DNA of 64,000 nucleotides from Planctomycetota bacterium. Its GTDB lineage: Bacteria; Planctomycetota; Phycisphaerae; Phycisphaerales; Zrk34. Below the pieces are notes generated by a model, which worked only from the letters and a program-made list of their open reading frames with translations, made no database searches and had not been told where the DNA came from. A program made the translations under genes and the position numbers. Shown piece after piece: positions 27,927 to 36,413 of this stretch (within the stretch, counting starts at the first letter, position 1; each line of letters starts with the position of its first letter). The DNA lies in assembly GCA_016125255.1 (NCBI GenBank), contig WGMD01000020.1, positions 62,001 through 126,000 of the forward strand, read 5' to 3'.

Positions 27927-28842
27927 CCGTCATCTTCTCCCGCACGCGCTCCAGCAGTTTCTTCGTGGCGATGACGCCCGCTTCCTCGCTCATGCCGCTG
28001 CCTTCGTATTCGATGCCCAGGAAGCTGTGGTAATTGTGCTTCTTGACGACGATGTCGAGCATCTTGAAGTAGTCGGTGTGCGTCTCATTCCCGTCGGCGT
28101 CGAAGTCGTGCGTCTTGGCGCTGACGGCCTTGGCGAAGGGCATCGTTTCGTCGACGCCCTTGTAGCGGTCGTAGTCGTGGAAATTGCCGAAGTCCGGCAG
28201 CGTGCCGCACAGCGGATGGTTGACCATCTTCATCACCCCCGCCAGCCACTGGCCGTTACTCGACAGCCCGCCGTGGTTCTCGACGATGACGGCGATGTTG
28301 CTCTTCGCGCCGTATTCCGTCAGCCGCGCCAGCCCGTCGGCGGCGAGCTTCTGCTGCTCCTCGAAGCTGCCGTTGCTCTGCGCGTTGACACGGATGGCGA
28401 AACAGCCCAGGAACTTCGCCGCATCGACCCACTTGTAATGATTCTCCACCGCCATCGTCCGCTTCTTGTCATCCGGATCGCCGATCGCGCCTTCGCCATC
28501 GCACATGATCAATCGGCTCTCGATGCCTTCGCTGGCGCATCGCTTCTTCAGTTCGCCCAGGTACGCTTCGTCCTTGGCCTTGTCCTTGAAGAACTGGTTG
28601 ACGTATTCGCACGCATCGATGCCCAGCGCCTTCGTCGCCGCGGGGAAGTCCAGATGGTCCATGTGCGGCGTGGCCTGCTTGAAGAGCCGCTTGTGGAACG
28701 ACCACTCGGCCAGCGAGATTTTGAACAGCGGTTCATCCGCCGCCGCCACCTGCGTCGCCGCACATCCCGTCACCGCCAGCGCCGCGGCGGCCAATCCCGT
28801 ACGTTGCAGAAATTCACGACGATTCAATGGCTGGCGGGTCAT
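27922..28842 (-). CDS. TAT-exported sugar phosphate isomerase/epimerase-like TIM-barrel protein
   Basis: The ATG at 28842 has AGGAG seven bases upstream. The N-terminus ([24 protein letters not shown]) includes a twin-arginine motif and then TGCAA, which may also serve as a lipobox. The 306-residue protein continues as an AP-endonuclease-2-like TIM barrel with [44 protein letters not shown] and [16 protein letters not shown]. The Glu, Asp and His residues there are probable metal ligands, as in hydroxypyruvate isomerase and xylose isomerase-like enzymes. Substrate unknown. Confidence 0.85.
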   Translation of the reverse strand: MTRQPLNRREFLQRTGLAAAALAVTGCAATQVAAADEPLFKISLAEWSFHKRLFKQATPHMDHLDFPAATKALGIDACEYVNQFFKDKAKDEAYLGELKKRCASEGIESRLIMCDGEGAIGDPDDKKRTMAVENHYKWVDAAKFLGCFAIRVNAQSNGSFEEQQKLAADGLARLTEYGAKSNIAVIVENHGGLSSNGQWLAGVMKMVNHPLCGTLPDFGNFHDYDRYKGVDETMPFAKAVSAKTHDFDADGNETHTDYFKMLDIVVKKHNYHSFLGIEYEGSGMSEEAGVIATKKLLERVREKMTA

Positions 28843-28999
28843 GGGTATCTCCTGTAAGTGCGAAGTGTTACGGGTCAACGGGCAACCGGGCCTCGGAACC
28901 TCGCAAATAAGTCTATCGACGCCCGTTAAGATTCACAACCGACCGGCTGTTAGAAGAGTGGAACCTGCGCGGATCGATCGCAAGCCCGTCGGGATCGTC

Positions 29000-29515
29000 A
29001 TGGCTGAAGAACATTTCATGCAGCAGTTCACGCAGCACCAGCGGACGCTCTACAGCTTCATCCGCTCGCTGTGCCCCCGCCCGCAGGATGCGGACGAGGT
29101 GTTTTCGCAGACGTCGATGGCCCTGTGGCGCAAGAACGCCGACTATGAGCCGGGCACGAATTTTCTGGCGTGGGCCTGCCGCATGGCGGAGTTCGAGGTG
29201 CTCAATTTCTTCCGCAGCCGCCGGCGCGATCGGCTCGTCTTCGACGAAGCGCTCGTCAGTTTGCTCGCCACGGAAACCGTCCAACTGCTTGCCCATGCCG
29301 ACCAGCGCGTCGCCGCCCTGCGCTCGTGTCTGGATCAGCTTCCCGAAAATCACCGCCGCATGATCGAGACGCGCTACGAATCGGATGCGAGCGTCGCGCA
29401 GGTCGCCGAATCCTTCGGCCGCTCCGCCGCCTCGTTCTCCGTCACGCTCCACAAAATCCGCAAACAACTCCTGGCCTGCATCGCCGGCCGGCTCACGCAG
29501 GAGAACTCCTCGTGA
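29000..29515 (+). CDS. ECF-type sigma factor, Rhodopirellula/Verrucomicrobium-like, cassette B
   Basis: The ATG at 29000 gives 171 residues beginning MAEEHFMQQFTQHQRTLYSF. Region 2 is DADEVFSQTSMALWRKNADY and FLAWACRMAEFEVLNFFRSR; region 4 includes LPENHRRMIETRYESDASVA and SAASFSVTLHKIRKQLL. It is the first gene of cassette B, separated from the divergent isomerase-like gene by 157 bases. Its stop overlaps the GTG start of the FecR-like gene in GTGA, just as in cassettes A and C. Confidence 0.93.
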   Translation: MAEEHFMQQFTQHQRTLYSFIRSLCPRPQDADEVFSQTSMALWRKNADYEPGTNFLAWACRMAEFEVLNFFRSRRRDRLVFDEALVSLLATETVQLLAHADQRVAALRSCLDQLPENHRRMIETRYESDASVAQVAESFGRSAASFSVTLHKIRKQLLACIAGRLTQENSS

Positions 29516-31005
29516 CCGCGACGCCGCTTGACTTCGACGCGCTGCTCGCCGGGGCGATCGATCAGACGATCGCGCCCGACGACCATCAGACGCTGTGCAA
29601 CCTGCTTCGTCACGACCCCGCCCTGCGCCGCCAATACATCGAGCACCTGCTCTTCGACGCCGACATGCGCTGGGATCACGGCGCCTCCCAAAGCTGCGGG
29701 ATCAGCACCGCGACGCCCGCCCTGCCAAGCGCTTCGCGAAACAGCGTGTGGAATTGGGAATTGGGAGTGCGGAGTATCGCGGCCATCGCCGCGCTCCTCG
29801 TCATCGCCGCAGCACTCCTTGATGTCTTCCTGCCTTCGACTCCGCACTCCGCACTCCCCGCTCCCCACTCCGCCGCCCCGGCATCTTTCGCCATCCTCAG
29901 CGACCTCTCGAATGACGCCGCGTTCGCCGAAGGCGAGCGCGCCCTCGGCGAAGGTCTCACCGCCCCGATCAAACTCGTCTCCGGCAAAGCCCAAGTCATG
30001 TTCCAGTCCACCGCCGTCGTCGACCTGACCGGCCCATGCGAATTTGAAATGACCGGCCCGAACCGCGGCCGCCTCATCTCCGGCACGCTCAACGTCTACG
30101 TGCCGAAAAACGCCCGCGGCTTCACCGTCGACCTGCCCCACGGCGCGCGCGTGGTCGATCTGGGCACCGCCTACGACGTTTGCATCAAAGACAACGGCGA
30201 ACCGAGCATTCAGGTGTCCAACGGCACCGTGCGCGTCGAGTGGTCGGATGGATCGGGATCCGAGCGGTCGATCGTCCTGAGCAAACACGAATCCGCGATT
30301 TTTGTCGATGACCCCGATCCGGAAAAACGCGTGCTCAAAGCAATCACCGGCGTCATCAGCATCGACTTCAGTCTCGCAGACTCGCCTGTCGCAAAGGATG
30401 ACGCTTCGCATCGCGCTTCAAAGTTCACATTCGACGGCGAGCAGGCCGGCGAGTGGAACGTGCTCGACATGGGTTCGGACAATCGTGTCCGTTCCAATCG
30501 AGCGCTGTCCTGCGACACGCTGACCAGCGGCGACGGACATGCGACCTCCGCACGATTCGACTTCAACCTCGGCCGGGGCTACTGGATGCCGGCGTACGAC
30601 CCGGGGTACGGCGATCCGCTCCGCGATGATCGCCTGACCTTCAATGCCACGCTCACCCAAGGCGACCTGACGCCCCTTCGGTGGCGCATCGTCGGCCTCG
30701 TACCATCGGCGATGTACCGACTGATCCTGTTCGCGCCGAAGTATCAGGGAAAAATGACGGGCCAGAGTCTCGTCTTCTCCGTCCAGGGAGCCGCGCCTGA
30801 TCACATCGATGGCGAGCGGGACAACGAGTACACCGTCGGCGTGCGCGCCGATGCTTCGGGCGTGATCCTTGGCTCGGTGGGCCTGCCGTCCGATCACGGC
30901 GACAGGTACTACGGATGGTCCGGGCTGCAGATACGCGGCCCGCTGCCGATCCGCATCGACGACGAACGAACAACCTCAAACGACATTGCCCGGCGGCGAC
31001 CATGA
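29512..31005 (+). CDS. FecR-like transmembrane anti-sigma regulator, cassette B
   Basis: The GTG start at 29512 lies in the GTGA overlap; the protein has 497 residues. Residues 1-60 are helical and probably cytoplasmic (DHQTLCNLLRHDPALRRQYI), about 88-107 a membrane helix, and about 150-260 a FecR domain with TAVVDLTGPCEFEMTG and ARVVDLGTAYDV. The exported C-terminal part (about 300-490) does not resemble the lectin-like tails of cassette A and may be another beta-sandwich. Arms of a palindromic 7-bp repeat lie on both sides of the membrane helix. It presumably controls the cassette B sigma factor. Confidence 0.85.
   Translation: MTATPLDFDALLAGAIDQTIAPDDHQTLCNLLRHDPALRRQYIEHLLFDADMRWDHGASQSCGISTATPALPSASRNSVWNWELGVRSIAAIAALLVIAAALLDVFLPSTPHSALPAPHSAAPASFAILSDLSNDAAFAEGERALGEGLTAPIKLVSGKAQVMFQSTAVVDLTGPCEFEMTGPNRGRLISGTLNVYVPKNARGFTVDLPHGARVVDLGTAYDVCIKDNGEPSIQVSNGTVRVEWSDGSGSERSIVLSKHESAIFVDDPDPEKRVLKAITGVISIDFSLADSPVAKDDASHRASKFTFDGEQAGEWNVLDMGSDNRVRSNRALSCDTLTSGDGHATSARFDFNLGRGYWMPAYDPGYGDPLRDDRLTFNATLTQGDLTPLRWRIVGLVPSAMYRLILFAPKYQGKMTGQSLVFSVQGAAPDHIDGERDNEYTVGVRADASGVILGSVGLPSDHGDRYYGWSGLQIRGPLPIRIDDERTTSNDIARRRP
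29750..29872. repeat. 7-bp-unit palindromic element, split around the membrane segment of the cassette B regulator
   Basis: The left arm (29750-29775) has GGAATTG/GGAGTGC units and the right arm (29839-29872) inverted CACTCCG/CACTCCC units, with 63 bases encoding the membrane helix between them. The arms encode NWELGVRS and TPHSALPAPHS. Other members of the family lie in rlmN and hpnE. Confidence 0.75.
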
Positions 31006-31070
31006 CATCACGCGCCGCAAACAATCTCACTTCGGACGCGACACCCAACCGACTCAAAAGGAGACTCTAA

Positions 31071-31943
31071 ATGTTGCAAAACACCTTCAACCACTGGCGC
31101 TTGCTCGTTGCGGCAAGCGTCCTGGCGCCTTTTCTGACGACACTGCCCGCGGAGGGCGCCATCGTCACGGTACTGGAGGACAACTTCAACAACGGCATCG
31201 TCGCCAACAGCGATTCCAACGTCGGCTATTGGAGTCAGAACCTCAACTCAGGACCCGGCGACGCGAACAGCATCGCCGAATCGGGCGGCATTCTTTCGAT
31301 GACCGTCGGCGACAACGCCGGCACCAATCATTCCAATTTCAGCGGCGTGGTGATTTACAGCGGCGTCACATCCGATTTCAACTTCTTCACTCATGAGATC
31401 ACGATCGCGGTGCGCGGCATCAGCTTCACCAACAACGGGACGCCGACCATTGGCGGAGCCGCCGAACGCCTTCGCATGATGCTCCTCTCCGACGGTATCA
31501 ACAGCAACGCGGCCAATGACGCCGTGGTCGTCAGCGTGGACGGTGCGGGCAAGCTGACCCTCGGCTCGAAGGTGAATGCCCCCACAAGCGCTTCGGACGG
31601 CGCGACGATCCACAAAACTTTCACCGGGTCGGGCGTCACGGGCTTCGACCTGACCATCGGGCCGGGGACCGGAACCAACATCAACTACACCATCACCGTG
31701 CTCGGCGGCTCGAGCGGCACCGCATCCGGCTCATTCGTCTTCGATGTATCGAACTGGAACGGCGCCGGCGGCAACGCGGCGCTCGGATTCTGGACGCAGG
31801 AAGCCACGATCACCGGAGGCAATCAATACTTCACCACCACCCTCGACTCGGTGAAGGTGACGACCATCGTCCCGACCCCCGCCGCGCTGCCCGCCGGGCT
31901 GGGCCTGCTGGCCGCCGCCGCGCTGCGCCGCCGCCGCGTATGA
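31071..31943 (+). CDS. Secreted protein with VPTPAALP-type C-terminal sorting tail, cassette B
   Basis: The ATG at 31071 has AAAAGGAG upstream. A signal peptide covers residues 1-30 of 290. The body is rich in Gly, Ser, Thr and Asn and beta-strand-like (EDNFNNGIVANSDSNVGYWS, RLRMMLLSDGINSNAANDAV), like the jelly-roll or LamG-type domains often joined to PEP-CTERM tails. The C-terminus is VPTPAALPAGLGLL, a hydrophobic stretch and ALRRRRV. It should be exported and retained at the envelope. It starts 65 bases after the regulator gene and is followed by a hairpin and the pilin gene. Confidence 0.85.
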   Translation: MLQNTFNHWRLLVAASVLAPFLTTLPAEGAIVTVLEDNFNNGIVANSDSNVGYWSQNLNSGPGDANSIAESGGILSMTVGDNAGTNHSNFSGVVIYSGVTSDFNFFTHEITIAVRGISFTNNGTPTIGGAAERLRMMLLSDGINSNAANDAVVVSVDGAGKLTLGSKVNAPTSASDGATIHKTFTGSGVTGFDLTIGPGTGTNINYTITVLGGSSGTASGSFVFDVSNWNGAGGNAALGFWTQEATITGGNQYFTTTLDSVKVTTIVPTPAALPAGLGLLAAAALRRRRV

Positions 31944-31961
31944 CCACAGTTGTTGCGACAG

Positions 31962-31984
31962 GCCCCGGGTTTTCCACCCGGGGC
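31962..31984 (+). promoter_or_regulatory. GC hairpin between CTERM gene and pilin, cassette B
   Basis: GCCCCGGG-TTTTCCA-CCCGGGGC is a perfect 8-bp stem with a 7-base loop, placed 18 bases after the CTERM stop and 20 bases before the pilin start. There is no T-tract. Position matches the hairpins of cassettes A and C. Confidence 0.6.
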
Positions 31985-32003
31985 TTGCCTGATGGAGTCC
32001 GCC

Positions 32004-32741
32004 ATGCGACGACGCGGTTTCACCTTGATTGAACTGCTCGTGGTCGTCGCGATCATCACCGTGCTGATCGCGATCCTCCTGCCCGCCATGCGCCGCGCGA
32101 GGGAGGCCGCCATGAATGTCGTTTGCATGAGCAATCTCAAGCAGCACGGCACGGCCATGGTCAGCTACGCCTTGCAAAACCGGATGTGGTTTTACTGGCG
32201 CATCGACGGGGTCGCCGCCAGGCAGGCCTATCTCGTGCGGCAGTTGAGCAGTGCGGGCGTGTTCGACATCACCCCCGTCGTCGAGCAGTACCTGCCGCCC
32301 TCCGATGTCTACGCCTGTCCGTTCACGGTGCGGGTCAGCGGACAGTCATGGAAAGACCAATATCCCGGGCCGATTTACGGGCACCAGTTCTGGACCTACG
32401 AGTTGTACGTCAATTTCTCATCGAGCAGCAAGACTTACTACATGCCGGACGGAACTCCCACGACCTGGTCCAAAGTCGTGCCAAGCACATTGGCCGAGAC
32501 CGGCAAGGCGGGACGCCCGCTCATGGGCGATCAGGTCACGCAATCGCCCAATGGCGTCAATACGTGGTGGAACCAGCACAATACGGACTACGCTTCGGGT
32601 GAGACGCCCGCCAGCGAACTCTGCGGCAACTACGTCTACAGAGACCTGAGCGTGTCGTACTACCACCACAGCGACGGGTTCGTCACGCTTTTCAAGGTCG
32701 TTCCCAGCGGAGACGATCGGCGGTGGCGACCGAGGTATTGA
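32004..32741 (+). CDS. Type II secretion-like pseudopilin, cassette B, possibly truncated
   Basis: The start at 32004 gives [20 protein letters not shown], the prepilin peptidase site plus hydrophobic helix; a frame reaching back to 31950 starts with TTG in the hairpin and is unlikely. The 245-residue protein has a soluble domain with [14 protein letters not shown] and [18 protein letters not shown]. It stops at TGA 32739-32741. Reading on in the same frame reveals VNTLHHDGSVRWRGDW, the DG...W motif present near the C-terminus of the cassette A pilin. The stop may therefore be a premature mutation. Confidence 0.85.
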   Translation: MRRRGFTLIELLVVVAIITVLIAILLPAMRRAREAAMNVVCMSNLKQHGTAMVSYALQNRMWFYWRIDGVAARQAYLVRQLSSAGVFDITPVVEQYLPPSDVYACPFTVRVSGQSWKDQYPGPIYGHQFWTYELYVNFSSSSKTYYMPDGTPTTWSKVVPSTLAETGKAGRPLMGDQVTQSPNGVNTWWNQHNTDYASGETPASELCGNYVYRDLSVSYYHHSDGFVTLFKVVPSGDDRRWRPRY

Positions 32742-32873
32742 AGCCATGCGTGCTGGCGCGATGGCGCGACGTACTGCATGCATACTGGCTGCCCGCGACC
32801 GATTCATCATTTCGGCAACGAAGCCGTCAACACGCTCCATCACGACGGCTCCGTTCGATGGCGAGGGGATTGG
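32742..32873 (+). pseudogene. Possible lost C-terminal tail of the cassette B pilin
   Basis: Directly after the pilin's TGA, the same frame stays open and encodes FGNEAVNTLHHDGSVRWR at about 32811-32864. This resembles NQSFGDGSVRWKDAG of the cassette A pilin. It may be the severed end of the pilin, after one nonsense change, or part of a decayed second pilin. The intervening residues are not clearly pilin-like. Confidence 0.45.
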
Positions 32874-33159
32874 GTCATTTCACCCACTTCGCGCACAGTC
32901 GTTTCGCGATTCGCGCACGGGGATGGCAAATTGGCCCCCGTCGTGCGCATGTGTTGCTGTAAGTCCTTATTCGATCGCGCACCGGGCGCGCCGGGGCTCC
33001 GCGCCGGTGCGCACGGGCGGGCCTGTGCGCGCGGTTTGCCGGGTGAAAAGCGAATAAAACGGCGATTCTGATGCGGAAACGGGGCGACGCTTCGGCCGTG
33101 CGGCGAAGCGAAGTGTTGCCGCGCCGGTGCGAATGGGGGATGGGCCACACTATACTTTG
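32874..33159. other. Non-coding gap upstream of the CAP-domain gene
   Basis: No convincing gene is seen. The stretch is GC-rich with several short open frames in all directions, none with a ribosome site or recognisable sequence. TATACT at 33151-33156 is a possible -10 box just before the CAP-domain start; with an RNA start about seven bases later, the transcript would be almost leaderless. Confidence 0.5.
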
Positions 33160-33633
33160 ATGATGCGGCGATGCGTGGTCATGTCGGTCGTGGTGCTGTC
33201 GGTGCTGATGCGGACGGCGATGGGCGGGGCGGATGACCCCGACAAGCCGATCGATCCGCGGTATGCCAAGGCGCTCTTGACGATGCACAATCGTGAGCGG
33301 GCGGGGCATGATCTGCCGCCGCTCGAATTGAACGACACGCTGGCGGGGATCGCTCAGAAGTATGCGGCGGTGCTGGTTCGCACGGGCAAGCTCGAGCACG
33401 ATGTGGAGGGCGGGCTGGGCGATCGGCTCAAGGCGGGGGGCTACGCGTTCAGCAAGGCGGGGGAGAATTTAGCGCGGGGGCAGCGGACGGTGGCGGAGGC
33501 GATCCACAGTTGGGTCGGTTCTCCGCCGCACCATGCGAATATGCTCGGCGAATTCACGCAGGTCGGCTTCGGTCTGGCGCGCGACAAGGCGGGGGAGCTG
33601 ACGTGGGTCGCGGTGTTCGGCAAACCCAAGTGA
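33160..33633 (+). CDS. Secreted CAP-domain (SCP/PR-1) protein
   Basis: The start is taken at ATG 33160 (next ATG 33163); no ribosome site is obvious, and a -10-like TATACT lies only three bases upstream. A signal peptide occupies about residues 1-24 of 157. The CAP fold is shown by TMHNRERAGHDLPPLELND, IAQKYAAVL, AGENLARGQRTVAEAIHSW and SPPHHANMLGEFTQVGFG. The His and Glu of HNRER, GEN and HH are the conserved CAP cavity residues. Bacterial members are extracellular; their function is generally unclear. Confidence 0.88.
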   Translation: MMRRCVVMSVVVLSVLMRTAMGGADDPDKPIDPRYAKALLTMHNRERAGHDLPPLELNDTLAGIAQKYAAVLVRTGKLEHDVEGGLGDRLKAGGYAFSKAGENLARGQRTVAEAIHSWVGSPPHHANMLGEFTQVGFGLARDKAGELTWVAVFGKPK

Positions 33634-33687
33634 GCGGCGCGGCGTGATGCGAAAGCGGGGGGGCGGGTCGCGTAGAATGCACCGCTC

Positions 33688-34611
33688 ATGAAGACGCAGA
33701 CGATGTGCGATGTGAAACTGCTGGCCCGGTTGCTTGAAGCGACGCGGGCGGTGCCGGTCGATGCGCTGGGGGCGAATCCGGCGGCGATCGAGTCGCTGCG
33801 GACGGGGGGGTGCGAGATTGATGTGCATCCGCATGAGGGCGTGCGGCTGATTCGGACGGGGCTGGGGTGTTGGGTGGACTACATCGAAGGGCGTCACGCG
33901 GACCGCCTCGGCCGGCGGCTGTTCGTGTACCGTGCGACGACCAGCACGCAGGACGCCGCCCGATCGCTGCTCCATCGCGAGCCCGCATCGCACATCGGCC
34001 ACGTCATCACGGCGGACCATCAAACCGCCGGCCGCGGGCGACTGGGTCGGCGATGGCAGGCCCCGCCGGGCGCCGCCCTGATGTTGACGGCGATCGTCGA
34101 TGCGGCTCGGACGAGCGTCGACCGCCTGATGCTCGGGGCTTGCTGCGCCGTCGCCGAGGCGATCGAGGCGGTGTGCGAAGAGCGCATGCAGGTGCGATGG
34201 CCCAATGACGTCTTGCTCGGCGACCGCAAGCTGGCGGGGATCCTCGTCGAGCAATGTGACGCCGCCGCCCTGATCGGGATTGGCGTCAATGTCACCGCCG
34301 CTCCGCGCGATCTGCCCGCCACGTGTTTGCATGACCAGGGCATCGCCGTCGATCGGCTCCGCCTGCTCGATTTGCTGCTCGACCGCCTCGATTTCGATGT
34401 GCATCATGCCACCGACCGCCAGCTTCAGGATGCCTGGCGGGCCCGCTCGTGCCTGTCGGGTCAGCGGTTGACGGTCGAATCGGACGGTCGCCGGCTGACG
34501 GGCCGCGTCATCGACATCGACCCGGCGGCGGGGCTTTTGATGGCGGTCGAGCACGGGCCGGTGGTGACGCTGCCGGCGGCGACGACTTCTATAGTGCACG
34601 AGCCGAGTTGA
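33688..34611 (+). CDS. birA: Biotin-[acetyl-CoA carboxylase] ligase
   Basis: The 307-residue cytoplasmic enzyme activates biotin with ATP and attaches it to the biotin carboxyl carrier protein. The catalytic core shows TTSTQDAARSL, DHQTAGRGRLGRRWQAPPG (biotinyl-AMP binding), MQVRWPNDVLLGDRKLAGIL and GIGVNVTA. The N-terminal 80 residues look like a divergent winged-helix domain, so autoregulation of biotin genes is possible but unproven. The C-terminal SH3-like cap is seen near GRVIDIDPAAGLLM. The tsaC fusion gene begins eight bases after its stop. Confidence 0.94.
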   Translation: MKTQTMCDVKLLARLLEATRAVPVDALGANPAAIESLRTGGCEIDVHPHEGVRLIRTGLGCWVDYIEGRHADRLGRRLFVYRATTSTQDAARSLLHREPASHIGHVITADHQTAGRGRLGRRWQAPPGAALMLTAIVDAARTSVDRLMLGACCAVAEAIEAVCEERMQVRWPNDVLLGDRKLAGILVEQCDAAALIGIGVNVTAAPRDLPATCLHDQGIAVDRLRLLDLLLDRLDFDVHHATDRQLQDAWRARSCLSGQRLTVESDGRRLTGRVIDIDPAAGLLMAVEHGPVVTLPAATTSIVHEPS

Positions 34612-34618
34612 GGAACGC

Positions 34619-35785
34619 ATGGATCATGTGGATAATGACAACATGACTGCAGCGACGCTGCCTTGCGAGGCGCCGGCAAAACGCGACAAAGCCGTCCAGC
34701 GAGCCGCGGAGCTTCTGCGCCGCGGCGGCGTCGTCGTGTTCCCCACCGAAACGGTCTACGGCGTCGGCGCCAGCGTGCTCAACGAACGCGCCCTGACCCG
34801 CCTGCGCACCATCAAGCAGCGCCCCGCGGATCAACCGTTCACCGTGCATCTGGGCAACGTGCGGCAGATCGAACGCTACGTCGATCTCGCCACGCAGCCG
34901 CTCCTCCGCCGCCTCGCCCGCAAAACCATGCCCGGGCCCATCACCTTCGTCGTCGAAGTCGAAGAGCCCGTCATCGAAGCCAAGCTCGCGGAGTGGGGCC
35001 TGACCTCCGCCGACCGCGCCCGGCTTTATCATGGCAACACCATCGGCCTCCGCTGCCCCGATCATCCCGTCGCCGTCGCGCTGCTGTCCTCCATCGACGA
35101 ACCCATCGTCGCCTCCAGCGCCAACATCTCCGGCGAGCCCCCGCCGACCGACGCCGATCACGCCGCCGCCTCGCTCGGCCGGGAAGTCGATCTCATCCTC
35201 GACGGCGGGATCGCCCGCTACGCCAAGGCGTCGACGATCGTCCGACTCGCCGGCTCGAAGCTCCAAATGCTCCGCGAAGGCGTCTACGACCAGCGCTATC
35301 TCGAAAAGCTCACCAAGCGATGGATCGTCTTCGTGTGCAGCGGCAATACCTGCCGAAGCCCCATGGCCGAAGCCATCGCGCGCGAAGCCCTTTCCCGCCG
35401 CCTCGACGTCGACCCCGCCAAGCTCGAAGACGCCGGTCATCATGTGACCAGCGCCGGCGCCTTCGCCCTGGGCGGTTCACCGATGACGCCCGAAGCCGAG
35501 CAGGCGCTTCATCGCCTCGGCGTCCCGGTCGGCGAGCATCATTCGCGCCCGCTGACCGCCGCGATGATTCACCAGGCCGATGTGCTGTACTGCATGACCG
35601 AATCGCATCGCCAGGCCGTGCTCGCCATCGCGCCCTCCGCCGCCGACAAGGTCCATCTGCTCGACCCCTCGGGCATCGCCATCGAAGACCCGATCGGCGC
35701 CGGGCCGGACGTGTATGTGGACTGCGCCCGGCGGCTCTCGAAGTTGATCGACGCACGTCTGGATGAGCTCGACCGGGTCTCGTAA
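34619..35785 (+). CDS. Fusion: threonylcarbamoyl-AMP synthase (TsaC/Sua5) + low-molecular-weight protein phosphatase (YwlE-like)
   Basis: Residues about 20-225 are a YrdC/Sua5 domain (GGVVVFPTETVYGVGASVL, IKQRPADQPFTVHL, LRCPDHPVA, SSANISGEPPP), the enzyme making threonylcarbamoyl-AMP for the t6A base of tRNA. Residues about 235-385 are a low-molecular-weight phosphatase with the CX5R loop in VCSGNTCRSPMAEA and the general-acid loop EDPIGA. The loop has Thr before the second Cys, as in Bacillus YwlE, a protein-arginine phosphatase; tyrosine phosphatases usually have Ile there. The 388-residue fusion precedes rpiB, matching the ywlC-ywlE-ywlF neighbourhood of Bacillus. Confidence 0.93.
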   Translation: MDHVDNDNMTAATLPCEAPAKRDKAVQRAAELLRRGGVVVFPTETVYGVGASVLNERALTRLRTIKQRPADQPFTVHLGNVRQIERYVDLATQPLLRRLARKTMPGPITFVVEVEEPVIEAKLAEWGLTSADRARLYHGNTIGLRCPDHPVAVALLSSIDEPIVASSANISGEPPPTDADHAAASLGREVDLILDGGIARYAKASTIVRLAGSKLQMLREGVYDQRYLEKLTKRWIVFVCSGNTCRSPMAEAIAREALSRRLDVDPAKLEDAGHHVTSAGAFALGGSPMTPEAEQALHRLGVPVGEHHSRPLTAAMIHQADVLYCMTESHRQAVLAIAPSAADKVHLLDPSGIAIEDPIGAGPDVYVDCARRLSKLIDARLDELDRVS

Positions 35786-35820
35786 TCGCGCCGCCGCGCC
35801 GCGGCGTAGGGAGTCCGCCA

Positions 35821-36285
35821 GTGAAGATCACCGTCAGTTGTGACCATCGCGGGACCGCCATCATGGACGCCGTCCGCCGCATCATCACGCAGGCCGGCCA
35901 CGAGCTCGTCCCCGTCCCCTATTGCGACGGCGCGAGCTGCGACTACCCCGACATGGCCTACGCCGCCTGCATCGAAGTCGCCCACGGCCGGGCCGACCGC
36001 GGCGTGCTCATCTGCGGTTCGGGCATCGGCATGTCCATCGCCGCCAACAAAGTCAAAGGCATCCGCGCCGCCCTCGTTCACGACGACATCGGCGCCGAAA
36101 TGAGCCGCCGACACAACGACGCCAACGTCATCTGCCTCTCCGCCGACATGCTCGGCCTCCGCCTCATCGAAAAATGCCTCCACATCTGGCTCACCACCGA
36201 CTTCGAAGCCGGCCGCCACGCCCGCCGCATCAACAAAATCACCGCCATCGAAAACGGCGGCGACCCGTCCAGCGTGACGGATTGA
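35821..36285 (+). CDS. rpiB: Ribose-5-phosphate isomerase B
   Basis: The start is GTG at 35821 with GGGAG upstream; 154 residues is a normal length. The RpiB/LacAB family is shown by ITVSCDHRGTAIMDAVRRI, the catalytic loop GVLICGSGIGMSIAANKVKG with the active Cys, and HNDANVICLSADMLG. It interconverts ribulose-5-phosphate and ribose-5-phosphate in the cytoplasm. It is co-directional with, and 35 bases after, the TsaC/phosphatase fusion, so probably in the same transcript. Confidence 0.95.
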   Translation: MKITVSCDHRGTAIMDAVRRIITQAGHELVPVPYCDGASCDYPDMAYAACIEVAHGRADRGVLICGSGIGMSIAANKVKGIRAALVHDDIGAEMSRRHNDANVICLSADMLGLRLIEKCLHIWLTTDFEAGRHARRINKITAIENGGDPSSVTD

Positions 36286-36297
36286 CAATCCAATGAC

Positions 36298-36323
36298 GTT
36301 TAGCGGCGGGGCATCGCCCCGCG
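36298..36323. repeat. 26-bp hairpin repeat GTTTAGCGGCGGGGC, copy 1
   Basis: GTTTAGCGGCGGGGCAT then CGCCCCGCG, containing the hairpin CGGGGC-AT-CGCCCCG. An inverted copy with a single mismatch lies at 36981-37006. This copy follows rpiB by 12 bases and could act as a terminator, though without a T-tract. Confidence 0.8.
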
Positions 36324-36413
36324 TACTTTGTTGCATGCGTTACGGCATTTTTTTGAACCCGCCGTCAGCCGATGCGTCTGAGATATGGACACCTACGCCT
36401 CTGGAGCCGCGCC

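Noticed and set aside
29000-31005. Cassette B as an iron-uptake FecI/FecR system
   Set aside because: The FecR domain is present, but there is no TonB-dependent receptor or siderophore gene nearby and the sigma factor is of the planctomycete type, so an iron role has no support.
32746-33071. Small plus-strand open frames after pilin B as separate genes
   Set aside because: No ribosome sites or family likeness. Only the frame continuous with the pilin shows a recognisable motif, so it is treated as a possible pilin remnant.
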